Assembly: GCF_029626225.1 (NCBI RefSeq)
Contig: NZ_JARUBP010000001.1
Span: forward strand, 7,378,001 to 7,442,000
DNA length: 64,000 nucleotides
Reading direction: 5' to 3'
From: Asanoa sp. WMMD1127
GTDB lineage: Bacteria; Actinomycetota; Actinomycetes; Mycobacteriales; Micromonosporaceae
In this document: in pieces, positions 43,360 through 51,093 of the stretch
Layout: each line of letters starts with the position of its first letter
How positions within the stretch are numbered: position 1 is the first letter of the stretch
Translations under genes and position numbers: made by a program
Notes under the pieces: model-generated
Databases searched by the model: none
What the model was told of the DNA's origin: nothing
What the model saw: the letters and a program-made list of their open reading frames with translations, nothing else

Positions 43360-43670
43360 GCGGATTCCAGCGTCTTCGCGACGGCGGCGAGCACCTGGGC
43401 CCTGGTCGGCACGCCGCCGGCGCGCTGCACGACCTCGCCGCCGGCGACGATCAGCGTGGTCGGCGTGCCCGTGACGTCGAGCGCCCGCACGGCGTCGAGA
43501 TGACTCTCGGCGTCGACCTCGAGGTGTTCGACGCCGTCCACCATGGCCGCGACACCGGCCAGCACCCGCCGGGTGGCGCGGCAGGGCGCGCAGAAGGCCG
43601 ACGAGAACTGCAGAAGCGTGACGCGGCTTCCGGGATCGACGCCGAGGTCCCGCAACGTCTGCTGCTGCAC
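43356..43670 (-). CDS. Thioredoxin-fold protein
   Basis: 104-residue thiol-disulfide protein. The active site is SAFCAPCRAT (Cys27, Cys30), i.e. CAPC instead of the usual CGPC. The cis-Pro region is GTPTTLIV. Start GTG 43670 is the only sensible initiation codon; there is no signal peptide. The frame is open upstream without a better start. Divergent from a methyltransferase gene. Confidence 0.87.
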   Translation of the reverse strand: MQQQTLRDLGVDPGSRVTLLQFSSAFCAPCRATRRVLAGVAAMVDGVEHLEVDAESHLDAVRALDVTGTPTTLIVAGGEVVQRAGGVPTRAQVLAAVAKTLESA

Positions 43671-43717
43671 GCGCTCAACGGTGCCACGCCGGCCCGGCTC
43701 CGCGCCGCGTAGGGTCC

Positions 43718-44377
43718 GTGACCGTGACCGAGCCCGCGTTCGTCTCCCGCACCCGAAGCTCCTACGACACGATCGCGGCGGCCTACGCCGCCCGGTTCAC
43801 CACGGAGCTCGCCGAACGCCCGCTGCACCGGGCGCTGCTCGGCTACTTCGCGGAACTGGTCGGCGAGGGCCCGGTGCTTGACGTCGGCTGCGGTCCGGGC
43901 CGCACGACGGGCCTGCTGCGTTCCCTCGGCGTCGCCGTCGCGGGCGTCGACCTCTCCCCGTCGTTCCTGGCCATCGCCCGCGCGGAGAACCCGGGGGTGG
44001 TCTTCACCGAGGGCTCGATGCTCTCGCTGTCCGTGGCGCCCGGCAGTCTTGCCGGCCTGCTGGCCAACTACTCCCTGATCCACATCCCGGACGAGACGCT
44101 CCCGGAGGTTCTGGCCGGCTTCCACCGGGCGCTGCGTGTCGGGGGTCATGTGTGGGTCGCGTTCCAGGTGGGCGACGAGCCGCGGCACCGGACGGAGTTC
44201 GACGGCCACGAGATCGACCTGGTCTTCCACCGCCGGCAGCCGGAGCAGGTCGCCACCCTCCTCGCGGAGGCCGGGTTCGACGTCCGCGTCCGCGTGGTCC
44301 GCCAGCCGGAACCGGAGGAACCGACCCCCCACGCGGTCCTGGTGGCGCGCAAGCGCCCCGACTCCGACCTCCTGTGA
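43718..44377 (+). CDS. Class I SAM-dependent methyltransferase
   Basis: 219 residues with the SAM-binding motif I VLDVGCGPGRTTGLL, the acidic end of strand 2 in VAGVDLSPSFL, and LANYSLIHIP as the motif IV region. N-terminal RSSYDTIAAAYAARF is typical of the methyltransferase 11/25 type. Start GTG 43718. Substrate unknown. It is monocistronic by layout: divergent from the thioredoxin gene and followed by a 620-bp gene-poor stretch. Confidence 0.88.
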   Translation: MTVTEPAFVSRTRSSYDTIAAAYAARFTTELAERPLHRALLGYFAELVGEGPVLDVGCGPGRTTGLLRSLGVAVAGVDLSPSFLAIARAENPGVVFTEGSMLSLSVAPGSLAGLLANYSLIHIPDETLPEVLAGFHRALRVGGHVWVAFQVGDEPRHRTEFDGHEIDLVFHRRQPEQVATLLAEAGFDVRVRVVRQPEPEEPTPHAVLVARKRPDSDLL

Positions 44378-44999
44378 CGACGACGGCCTCGCCTTTCACC
44401 TTGGACACCGGTGCCGCCGCAACACCTGCACGTCCGAGGACGCTGCCGCCGTTTGGGAGCGGCCGCCACGCGATTCGCCAAGCCGTCGACCTGCCTGAGC
44501 GAACCCGCCCTTGGGCAGGTAGGCACACGCCGAACCATCTCCAGGCATTCCGACCACGACCGGCACCGCCAGCCCGACCACCTCCGATTGCCGCACATGC
44601 TTTCGCATGTCGGCACGTGCGAAAGCACGTTGGCAGCGCCGACGCCCGGCCGCCCGGCATCCGTGTCGGGCCGCGCCGCGATGTGTGGCACGTGGTTGAG
44701 GGGCTTCAGCGCGCCCTCGGACGACGGCGAAGCGGCCCGAAGTCCTTGGTGGGAGCGCGTTAAAGGATGGAACCGGGCCTTCGTCGAGCACCGATCGCGG
44801 CGAGGTCGGCACACCGCTTGGCGGTCAGTTCCGGGCTGGCGGTCTGCGCCCGGGCCACCTCGCTCGGCGGTTCGGCCACGGTGGCGACGAGGCACTCGAA
44901 GACCGGCGAGGGTAATGCTCTCCGGCTCGCGGAGCGGTATTTCCGGTGTGGACAGGCTCGCGCCGGGCCGGAGCGCGGGCATCCAATGGTTCGTTCGGG
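44378..44999. other. 622-bp gene-poor stretch
   Basis: No frame here shows both family resemblance and the G/C-ended codon pattern of the neighbours. Open frames on both strands (for instance minus 44396-44812) encode low-complexity Arg/Ala/Ser-rich sequence and look spurious. The stretch contains the double hairpin at 44595-44630 and is less GC-biased around it. It may be decayed accessory DNA or hold an RNA. Confidence 0.5.
44595..44630. repeat. Twin hairpin with GAAA tetraloops on both strands
   Basis: ACATGC-TTTC-GCATGT (44595-44610), four bases CGGC, then ACGTGC-GAAA-GCACGT (44615-44630). Each half is a perfect 6-bp stem. The two halves are also near-complementary to each other, so a 16-bp cruciform-like alternative stem exists. 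The plus strand has a GAAA loop in the second hairpin, the minus strand in the first. It lies 218 bp after the methyltransferase. Confidence 0.7.
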
Positions 45000-46124
45000 T
45001 CAGGGCGTGAGCAGGGCGCGCATGCGGGTGGCTTGGGTTTGCCAGCGCCAGTCGCGTTCGACCCAGGCTCGGCCTGCTTGGCCCATGCGTTGGGCCAGGT
45101 CCGGGTCGGCCAGCAGGGTGGTGAGGCGGTCGGCGATCTGGGTGACGTCGCGGCCGTCGACGACGTAGCCTGTCTCGCCCTCGCGGACCGCGTCCGGGGC
45201 GCCGCCCGAGTCGCCCGCGACGACCGGGAGGCCGGTGGCCGAGGCCTCGAGGTAGACGATGCCCAGGCCCTCGACGTCGAGGCCGCGGTTGCGGGTGCGG
45301 CACGGCATCGCGAAGACGTCGCCGGCCGCGTAGTGGGCCGGTAGCTCCTCCCACGGCACTCCGCGGGTGATGACCACGTCGTCCGACACACCCAGCGAGA
45401 CCGCCAGGCGGCGGAGGCGGTCGTGGTTGGGGCCGCCGCCGACCAGGAGCAGCGCGGCGTCGGGGACCGCGGCGCGGATCGCCGGCATGGCCCGGACCAG
45501 CGCGTCCTGGCCCTTGCGGGTGACCAGCCGCGAGACGCAGACGACGACCGGGCGGTCGCCTAGGCCGTGCCGCGCGCGGATCGCGCTGCCGTCGACGCCC
45601 GGGTGGAACAGGTCGACGTCGACGCCGGGGGCCAGCCGGCGCAGGTCGGTGAGGCCATGGAGGGCGCGCTCCAGCCGGGTGCGCTGGTAGTCGGTCAGGT
45701 AGGTGACCACGTCGGCGCCGCGGGCGATGCGGCGCAGCAGCGCGCGGGCGCCGGGCAGGGCCGCCCAGCCGATCTCGTGGCCGTGGGTGAGCGCCACGAC
45801 CCGGGCGACGCCGGCCCGCCGGCGCAGGCCCTCGCCGAGCAGGCCGAGCGGGGCGGCGGCGCCGAACCAGACCGTGTCGCAGTCGTGGGACCGGGCCAGC
45901 TCGGCGGCGCGGCGGGCGACCCGCGGCGTCGGCAGCAGCACCCCGGTCGACTCGCGGACCACCTCGAACGGCTGGTCGGCGTCGAACTTGTCGGCGCCCT
46001 TCCACGTCGACGCGTAGACCACCACCGAGCCGGCCGGCTGGCGCACCGCCAACTGGTGCACGAACTTCTGGATGCCGCCCGGCCGGGGCGGGAAGTCGTT
46101 GGTGACGAGCAGGGTGCGGCTCAC
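45000..46124 (-). CDS. pimB: GT4 mannosyltransferase, PimB type
   Basis: 374-residue GT-B glycosyltransferase, probably adding the second mannose to phosphatidylinositol mannoside from GDP-mannose at the cytoplasmic membrane face. N-terminal LLVTNDFPPRPGGIQ is typical; donor-site SRLVTRKGQD and the EX7E-like DVEGLGIVYLEASATGLPVV are intact. Similar in length and context to M. tuberculosis Rv2188c (PimB'), also near fadD15. Start GTG 46124, 3 bp after the M48 protease stop, so co-transcribed with it. Confidence 0.9.
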   Translation of the reverse strand: MSRTLLVTNDFPPRPGGIQKFVHQLAVRQPAGSVVVYASTWKGADKFDADQPFEVVRESTGVLLPTPRVARRAAELARSHDCDTVWFGAAAPLGLLGEGLRRRAGVARVVALTHGHEIGWAALPGARALLRRIARGADVVTYLTDYQRTRLERALHGLTDLRRLAPGVDVDLFHPGVDGSAIRARHGLGDRPVVVCVSRLVTRKGQDALVRAMPAIRAAVPDAALLLVGGGPNHDRLRRLAVSLGVSDDVVITRGVPWEELPAHYAAGDVFAMPCRTRNRGLDVEGLGIVYLEASATGLPVVAGDSGGAPDAVREGETGYVVDGRDVTQIADRLTTLLADPDLAQRMGQAGRAWVERDWRWQTQATRMRALLTP

Positions 46125-46127
46125 GGA

Positions 46128-47387
46128 TCAGGGCCTTTCGCCGCGGGCATAGGCGCGGGCCGCGGCCATGCGCTCCACGGTGGACGGATGGGACGCGCCG
46201 AAGAGGTATTCCCAGCGCGGCGGGTCGGGGTCGCCGAGGTTGACCGACGACAGCCGGCGCTGCATCGCCTCGAACGTGACCGGGTCGTTGGTCAGCGCCA
46301 GCGCGTGCGCGTCGGCGCGGGCCTCGGTGCGGCGGGAGACCAGGGCCTGGGCCGGCGTCGAGACCAGTCCGACCACGGTGACCACGGCGACCAGCAGCGC
46401 GAACGCCCGGGGCTCGGCGATCGAGGTGACGCCGGCCGTGCGGAGCAGCCCCGTCCAGCCGCCGAGCAGGAACAGGGCGACGACGGCGAGCGCGGCGCCC
46501 AGCGCGCCGACCAGGGTGCCGGTGAGGACGTCGCGGTCCTTGGCGTGGCCGAGCTCGTGCGCGACCACGCTGACCACCTCGGCCGGCGGGGCCTCGCGCA
46601 GCAGCGTGTCGTAGACGACGATGCGGCGGGTCGGGCCGAGGCCGGACACGTAGGCGTTGACCTGCCGGGTGCGGCGGGACGCGTCGGCCACGAGCACGTC
46701 GCGGACGGGGACGCCGTCGGTGCGGGCCAGCTGCGTCAGCTCGGTGCGCAGCGGGCCGTCGGCCATCGGCGTGAAGCGGTTGAACACCGGCTCGACCAGC
46801 ACGGGCAGCACGAACGAGAGCAGTACCACCAGGGCGGCCGCGCCGGCCGCGCCCCACGCCCACCACCAGCGGGGCGCGAAGTGGGTGATGGCGTAGAAGC
46901 CCAGCAGCGCGACGACACCGATGACGGCGGACACCGCGTAGCCCTTGAGCAGGTCGACCGTCCAGCCGCCCCAGCCCTGGGTGGACAGGCCGTAGCGGCT
47001 GACCACCGTGTGCCGCCAGGCCGCGAACGGCAGGGTCAGCAGGTCGGCGACGAGGACGATCACGATGCCGCCGAGGATGGCCTGGGCCACCCAGTTGCCC
47101 CCGAACGGGCGACCCACCGCCTCGATCAACCGCGCGCCGAGTGGGGTCAGGCCGAGCACCAGCGCGACCGCGAGCCCGACCAGCAGGCTGCCGTAGCCGG
47201 CGGGACGCAGGGCGGAGTGGAACGCCTTGCCGGCGGTGACCTGGTCAGCCGGCAGCGAGCGGAGCGCCGCGACCTGGTCGGCCCGGGGCGCGGGCGCCCG
47301 GTGCCAGGGCACCAGGACGACCACCGTGACCGCGAGCGCGACCGCGAGCACGCCGAAGGCGACCACCGCCCACATCCGTGGCGTCAT
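46128..47387 (-). CDS. M48 family membrane metalloprotease (Ste24-like)
   Basis: 419-residue integral-membrane zinc protease. The zinc motif HELGH is at residues 277-281, with the downstream Glu in RRTEARADAHAL. About six hydrophobic helices surround it; the N-terminal part resembles the CAAX prenyl protease 1 N-terminal domain. It probably takes part in membrane-protein quality control; the substrate is unknown. Start ATG 47387. First gene of a pair with the PimB-type gene, with the small cysteine-rich gene just upstream. Confidence 0.93.
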   Translation of the reverse strand: MTPRMWAVVAFGVLAVALAVTVVVLVPWHRAPAPRADQVAALRSLPADQVTAGKAFHSALRPAGYGSLLVGLAVALVLGLTPLGARLIEAVGRPFGGNWVAQAILGGIVIVLVADLLTLPFAAWRHTVVSRYGLSTQGWGGWTVDLLKGYAVSAVIGVVALLGFYAITHFAPRWWWAWGAAGAAALVVLLSFVLPVLVEPVFNRFTPMADGPLRTELTQLARTDGVPVRDVLVADASRRTRQVNAYVSGLGPTRRIVVYDTLLREAPPAEVVSVVAHELGHAKDRDVLTGTLVGALGAALAVVALFLLGGWTGLLRTAGVTSIAEPRAFALLVAVVTVVGLVSTPAQALVSRRTEARADAHALALTNDPVTFEAMQRRLSSVNLGDPDPPRWEYLFGASHPSTVERMAAARAYARGERP

Positions 47388-47423
47388 CGGTCACCTCCCG
47401 CCGGATCCGGATCATCTTAAGCG

Positions 47424-47651
47424 TCACGCCACCCGGAAGCCGGAGCGCGACCTGGGGCGGACCATCCGCAGCGCCGCCGGCTGCTGGCTCACCACCTCGA
47501 CGTCGAACCCGGCCCGGGCGAACACCTCGATCGCGCGTAGCTCGTCGGCGTCGAGCTCTTGGATCTCGGCGGGCGCGTCGAGCAGCGCGGTGACCACGCA
47601 CCCCTTGCACGCCGCGCCGCGCACCGCGCAGCTGGAGCAGTCGATGAGCAT
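47424..47651 (-). CDS. Small cysteine-rich conserved protein
   Basis: 75 residues: MLIDCSSCAVRGAACKGCVV holds four cysteines (CxxC ... CxxC), a likely metal or Fe-S site. The rest is a short acidic helix and LRMVRPRSRSGFRV. I do not know a function; similar small proteins occur next to this M48/NYN region in other actinobacteria, from memory. Start ATG 47651 (GTG 47654 directly before it) with GAGGAG upstream. Co-directional with the M48 gene 36 bp downstream. Confidence 0.8.
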   Translation of the reverse strand: MLIDCSSCAVRGAACKGCVVTALLDAPAEIQELDADELRAIEVFARAGFDVEVVSQQPAALRMVRPRSRSGFRVA

Positions 47652-47723
47652 CACAGGCTCCTCATCAGGAAGACACCGTCCGTGATGAGAACGCTAGCGA
47701 GCGGGTCTGACAAAAATCGGGGC

Positions 47724-49097
47724 TCAACTCCGCGACAGCCGCCTGACCAGGGCATCTGCGCCAAGTGGGTAGGCGCCGTGGCGGCGTACACCGTCGGCGA
47801 CCTCACGGTCTGAACTGACCACGACCACCGGCCGGCCGCTCGGCTCGGCGCGCACCAGGCGGCGGATCAGCTCGTCGGCGGTCTCGCCCTTGCGCGAGAA
47901 CAGCACCCGGACCCCGCGGGGCGCCGGCGGCAGCCCGTGCACCCGCTCGGCGCCGTCGAAGACCACGGTCACCTCGTCGCCGGTCTGCGCCGCGATCCCG
48001 CCCAGCCCGGTGATCAGCCGCTTGCGCTGCTGTTCGAGGGACATGTCGCCGTACCCCCGTTTGGTGACGTTGTAGCCGTCGACCACCAGATGGGCGCGGG
48101 GCAGGGCGAGCAGCTGGTCGAGGCGAGCCGGGTCGTCGTTGTCGAGGGCGCGCGCGGTGGAGGCGGCGCCGGGCTGGTCACCGTGCGCCTCGGCGACATA
48201 GTCGGCCGGGCGGCGGTCGGTGGGCTCCAGGGCCAGCTCGCGGCGCAACCCCACGGCGGCCTGTCCGATCGTCTCCAGCAGCAGCCAGAGCCGCGCGTCG
48301 TCGACGGAGCGGGCCTCCTTGGCACTCTGCCGGGCACTGCCGGCCGCCGTCTCCGCCTCGGCCAGCCGGGCCCGCACCCGTCGCAGCTCGGCGTCATGAT
48401 CGGCCGCGGCCCGGGTGGCCCGACCCTTCTCGGTGGCCAGCATCTCGGTCGCCTTGCGCTCGCGGGCCTGCACCTCACGCAGCTGCCGCCCCTGCACCCG
48501 GAGCTCCTCGCGGAGCTGGCCGAGCTCGGCGCTGACCCGGGCCAGCTCGTCGCGGAGCTTGTCGGCCTCGCTGCGGGCCACCGCGCGATCGTGCTCGGCC
48601 CGCGCGACGCGCTGCTCGGCGTCGCGGACGAGGCCGGCGATGGCGGCGCTGTCAGCCTCGGCCCGGACGGCCTCGCCGGCCGCCTCGACCAGCTCACGCC
48701 ACCCGACCGGCCGGGCCAGGTAAGCCAGCGCGGCCACCTCGACCGGGTCGGCGGCGGCGGGGCAGATGCCGTCGACCACCGCGGCGCCCAGGTCGCCGAC
48801 CTCGGCGATCACCCGGGCGGAGATCCGCTGGCGGAACAGCGAGTCGCCGGCGAGCTGGGCGGCGATGGCGGGGCCGCCGAGGCGGGCGCGGCGGTTGGGG
48901 GCGAACTTCGCGACCCGGCGCAGGGGTACGGGCTGCTCGTCGAAGGGCAGGCCGGGCAGCGCGGACGCGGCCAGGGCCACCACGCGCTGGCGTACGGGCT
49001 CGGGAAGGAGGGGTTCGACCTCCGGCTCCGGACCGGCGGACGACGGCGTGACCGCTTCCTCGGGAAGGCGGCCGTCGCGCGGTTCGGGCTCGGACAT
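47724..49097 (-). CDS. NYN-domain (YacP-like) putative ribonuclease with coiled coil
   Basis: 457 residues. Acidic N-terminus, then a helical region; residues about 155-270 are a heptad-rich coiled coil (AEHDRAVARSEADKLRDELA and on). The C-terminal NYN/PIN-like nuclease domain starts at about 320 with HLVVDGYNVTKRGYG (metal Asp) and continues VTVVFDGAERV and VVVVSSDREVADGVRRHGA. RNA cleavage or tRNA/rRNA maturation is the likely role. Start ATG 49097. Divergent from the DnaQ-UvrC gene, with 126 bp between. Confidence 0.9.
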   Translation of the reverse strand: MSEPEPRDGRLPEEAVTPSSAGPEPEVEPLLPEPVRQRVVALAASALPGLPFDEQPVPLRRVAKFAPNRRARLGGPAIAAQLAGDSLFRQRISARVIAEVGDLGAAVVDGICPAAADPVEVAALAYLARPVGWRELVEAAGEAVRAEADSAAIAGLVRDAEQRVARAEHDRAVARSEADKLRDELARVSAELGQLREELRVQGRQLREVQARERKATEMLATEKGRATRAAADHDAELRRVRARLAEAETAAGSARQSAKEARSVDDARLWLLLETIGQAAVGLRRELALEPTDRRPADYVAEAHGDQPGAASTARALDNDDPARLDQLLALPRAHLVVDGYNVTKRGYGDMSLEQQRKRLITGLGGIAAQTGDEVTVVFDGAERVHGLPPAPRGVRVLFSRKGETADELIRRLVRAEPSGRPVVVVSSDREVADGVRRHGAYPLGADALVRRLSRS

Positions 49098-49193
49098 GGA
49101 GCAAGTCTCCCACCGTCGGCCACCCGAGCGCCCGTCGATGTAGTGGATCTTTTTACGCGGGTACGCGAAACGCCTGGGGCAGGTGCGACGGAA

Positions 49194-49216
49194 GTGTCGT
49201 ACCCGTGTTCTAACGT
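49194..49216 (+). promoter_or_regulatory. Candidate PafBC-type DNA-damage promoter
   Basis: GTGTCGTAC, eight bases, TAACGT. This approximates the RecA-independent damage motif of mycobacteria (TTGTCRGTG-N8-TANNNT, from memory): the TGTCR core, exact N8 spacing and the -10 TANNNT agree, the GTG end of the left box does not. The start point would fall at the GTG 49224, giving a leaderless mRNA. Confidence 0.55.
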
Positions 49217-49223
49217 CCCTGCC

Positions 49224-50939
49224 GTGGTGGATCAGCTCTTCGTCCAGGGCACGCTCGACGGCCTCCTGGCCGCCGGCGACGCGACCGACCTGCGCGACGC
49301 GACCTTCGTCGTGGTCGACCTGGAGACCACCGGCGGCGCGCCCGACGGTGGCGGGATCACCGAGATCGGGGCGGTCAAGGTCCGCGGCGGCGAGGAGCTA
49401 GGGGTGCTGGCCACCCTGGTCAACCCGGGCCAGCCGATCCCGCCGTTCATCACCGTGCTGACCGGCATCACGCAGGCCATGGTGCTGCCGGCCCCACCGA
49501 TCGAGGAGGTGCTGCCGCCGTTCCTCGAGTTCGTCAAGGGCGCCGTGCTGGTCGCCCACAACGCGCCCTACGACGTCGGCTTCCTCAAGGCGGCGTGTGC
49601 CAAGTTCGGCTACGCGTGGCCCAACCCGCGGGTCCTCGACACCGCCGCCCTGGCCCGCCGGGTGCTGATCCGCGACGAGGTGCCCAACCGCAAGCTCGGC
49701 ACGCTGGCCGCCCACTTCCGCACGCCCAACCAGCCCACCCACCGGGCGCTCGACGACGCCAAGGCCACGGTCGACGTGCTGCACGCCATGATCGGCCGGC
49801 TGGGCAGCCACAACGTGACCACGGTGGCCGACGCGATCGAGTTCGCCAAGGCGGTCACCCCGACCCAGCGGCGCAAACGGCACCTGGCCGAGGGGCTCCC
49901 GCACGCGCCGGGGGTCTACATCTTCCGCGCCGGCGACGGCCGCCCGCTCTACGTGGGCACCTCGGTCGACATCGCCACGCGGGTGCGCAGCTACTTCACG
50001 GCGGCCGAGAAGCGGGCCCGGATGTCCGAGATGCTGGCCGCCGCGGAAAAGGTCGAGGCGGTCGAGTGCGCCCACGGGCTGGAGGCCGAGATCCGCGAGC
50101 TGCGGCTGATCGCGGCGCACGCCCCGCCCTACAACCGGCGCTCGAAGTTCCCCGAGCGGGTGGTCTGGCTCAAGCTCACCGACGAGGTCTACCCGCGGCT
50201 GTCCGTGGTCCGGGCGCTGGCCGCCGACGACACCGCCTACCTCGGGCCGTTCACCTCGCGGCGGGCCGCCGACCTGGCCGCCGCCGCGGTGCACGACGCG
50301 ATCCCGCTGCGGCAGTGCACGCTGCGCCTGTCGGCGAAGACCAAGACGCCCGCCTGCGCCCTGGCCGAGCTGGGCAAGTGCGCGGCGCCGTGCGAGCACA
50401 GGATCAGTCGGGAGGCCTACGAGGAGAGCGCGGCGGCGCCGTTCCGGGCGGCGACCACCGGCGATCCCCGGCGGGTGGTCGAGTCGCTGCTGGCCCGCAT
50501 CGCGGTGCTCTCCGACGCGCAGCGCTACGAGGACGCGGCCGTGGTGCGCGGGCGGCTGGCCGCCGTCCTGCGGGCCGCCGTGCGGATGCAGCGGCTGTTC
50601 GGGCTGACCACGATCGCCGAGCTGGTCGCGGCCCGCCGGGGCGGCGACGGCGGGTGGGAGCTGGCGATCGTCCGACAGGGCCGGCTGGTCGCCGCCGGCA
50701 ACTCGCCACCCAGGGTCCATCCACGCGCGACGATCGAGGTGCTCCGCGCGACCGCCGAGACCGTGCTGCCCGGGCACGGGCCGGTGCCGAGCGCGACCGC
50801 CGAGGAGACCGAGCGGATCCTGTCGTGGTTGGAGAAGCCCGACACCCGGTTGGTGGAGGCGTCCACCGGCTGGGCGTCGCCCGTCCGTGGAGCGGCCCGC
50901 TACCGCGAGTTGCTCCGAAAGGCGGAAGCCCTTGGTTAA
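49224..50939 (+). CDS. DnaQ-like exonuclease/UvrC-like GIY-YIG nuclease fusion
   Basis: 571-residue DNA repair nuclease similar to M. tuberculosis Rv2191. N-terminal DEDDh exonuclease: VVDLETTG (Asp32, Glu34), HNAPYDVGFL, HRALDDAKAT. GIY-YIG domain from about 227: APGVYIFRAGDGRPLYVGTS, followed by a UvrC/Cho-like region with CALAELGKCAAPCEHRISRE. It lacks the UvrC C-terminal RNase H and HhH domains. The GTG 49224 is chosen (GTG 49227 follows at once); no Shine-Dalgarno is visible, in line with leaderless initiation from the damage-type promoter directly upstream. Longer upstream frame is antisense to the NYN gene. Confidence 0.92.
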   Translation: MVDQLFVQGTLDGLLAAGDATDLRDATFVVVDLETTGGAPDGGGITEIGAVKVRGGEELGVLATLVNPGQPIPPFITVLTGITQAMVLPAPPIEEVLPPFLEFVKGAVLVAHNAPYDVGFLKAACAKFGYAWPNPRVLDTAALARRVLIRDEVPNRKLGTLAAHFRTPNQPTHRALDDAKATVDVLHAMIGRLGSHNVTTVADAIEFAKAVTPTQRRKRHLAEGLPHAPGVYIFRAGDGRPLYVGTSVDIATRVRSYFTAAEKRARMSEMLAAAEKVEAVECAHGLEAEIRELRLIAAHAPPYNRRSKFPERVVWLKLTDEVYPRLSVVRALAADDTAYLGPFTSRRAADLAAAAVHDAIPLRQCTLRLSAKTKTPACALAELGKCAAPCEHRISREAYEESAAAPFRAATTGDPRRVVESLLARIAVLSDAQRYEDAAVVRGRLAAVLRAAVRMQRLFGLTTIAELVAARRGGDGGWELAIVRQGRLVAAGNSPPRVHPRATIEVLRATAETVLPGHGPVPSATAEETERILSWLEKPDTRLVEASTGWASPVRGAARYRELLRKAEALG

Positions 50940-51093
50940 CCGCAAGACTCACCCGTTCGCCCAGAAGCAACTGACCATTTGGACTACGGTGCGTGACTTA
51001 GTCTGGTAGAGAAATGCACTCGTGACTGTCTCGCCCGATTTCCCGGGCGCAGGCACGGTCGCGGGTGCCGGCCTCGTCAGGAGGTGTGCGGGC

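Noticed and set aside
43451-44332. 293-codon minus-strand frame opposite the methyltransferase
   Set aside because: The plus-strand methyltransferase has clear SAM motifs; the opposite frame is an antisense shadow.
44396-44812. Possible 138-residue gene on the minus strand
   Set aside because: No family resemblance, mixed codon third positions and the double hairpin inside it.
49197-49212. LexA (SOS) box before the DnaQ-UvrC fusion
   Set aside because: TCGTACCCGTGTTCTA has two mismatches to the palindromic box as I recall it; the overlapping PafBC-type reading explains spacing and start site better. Not fully excluded.
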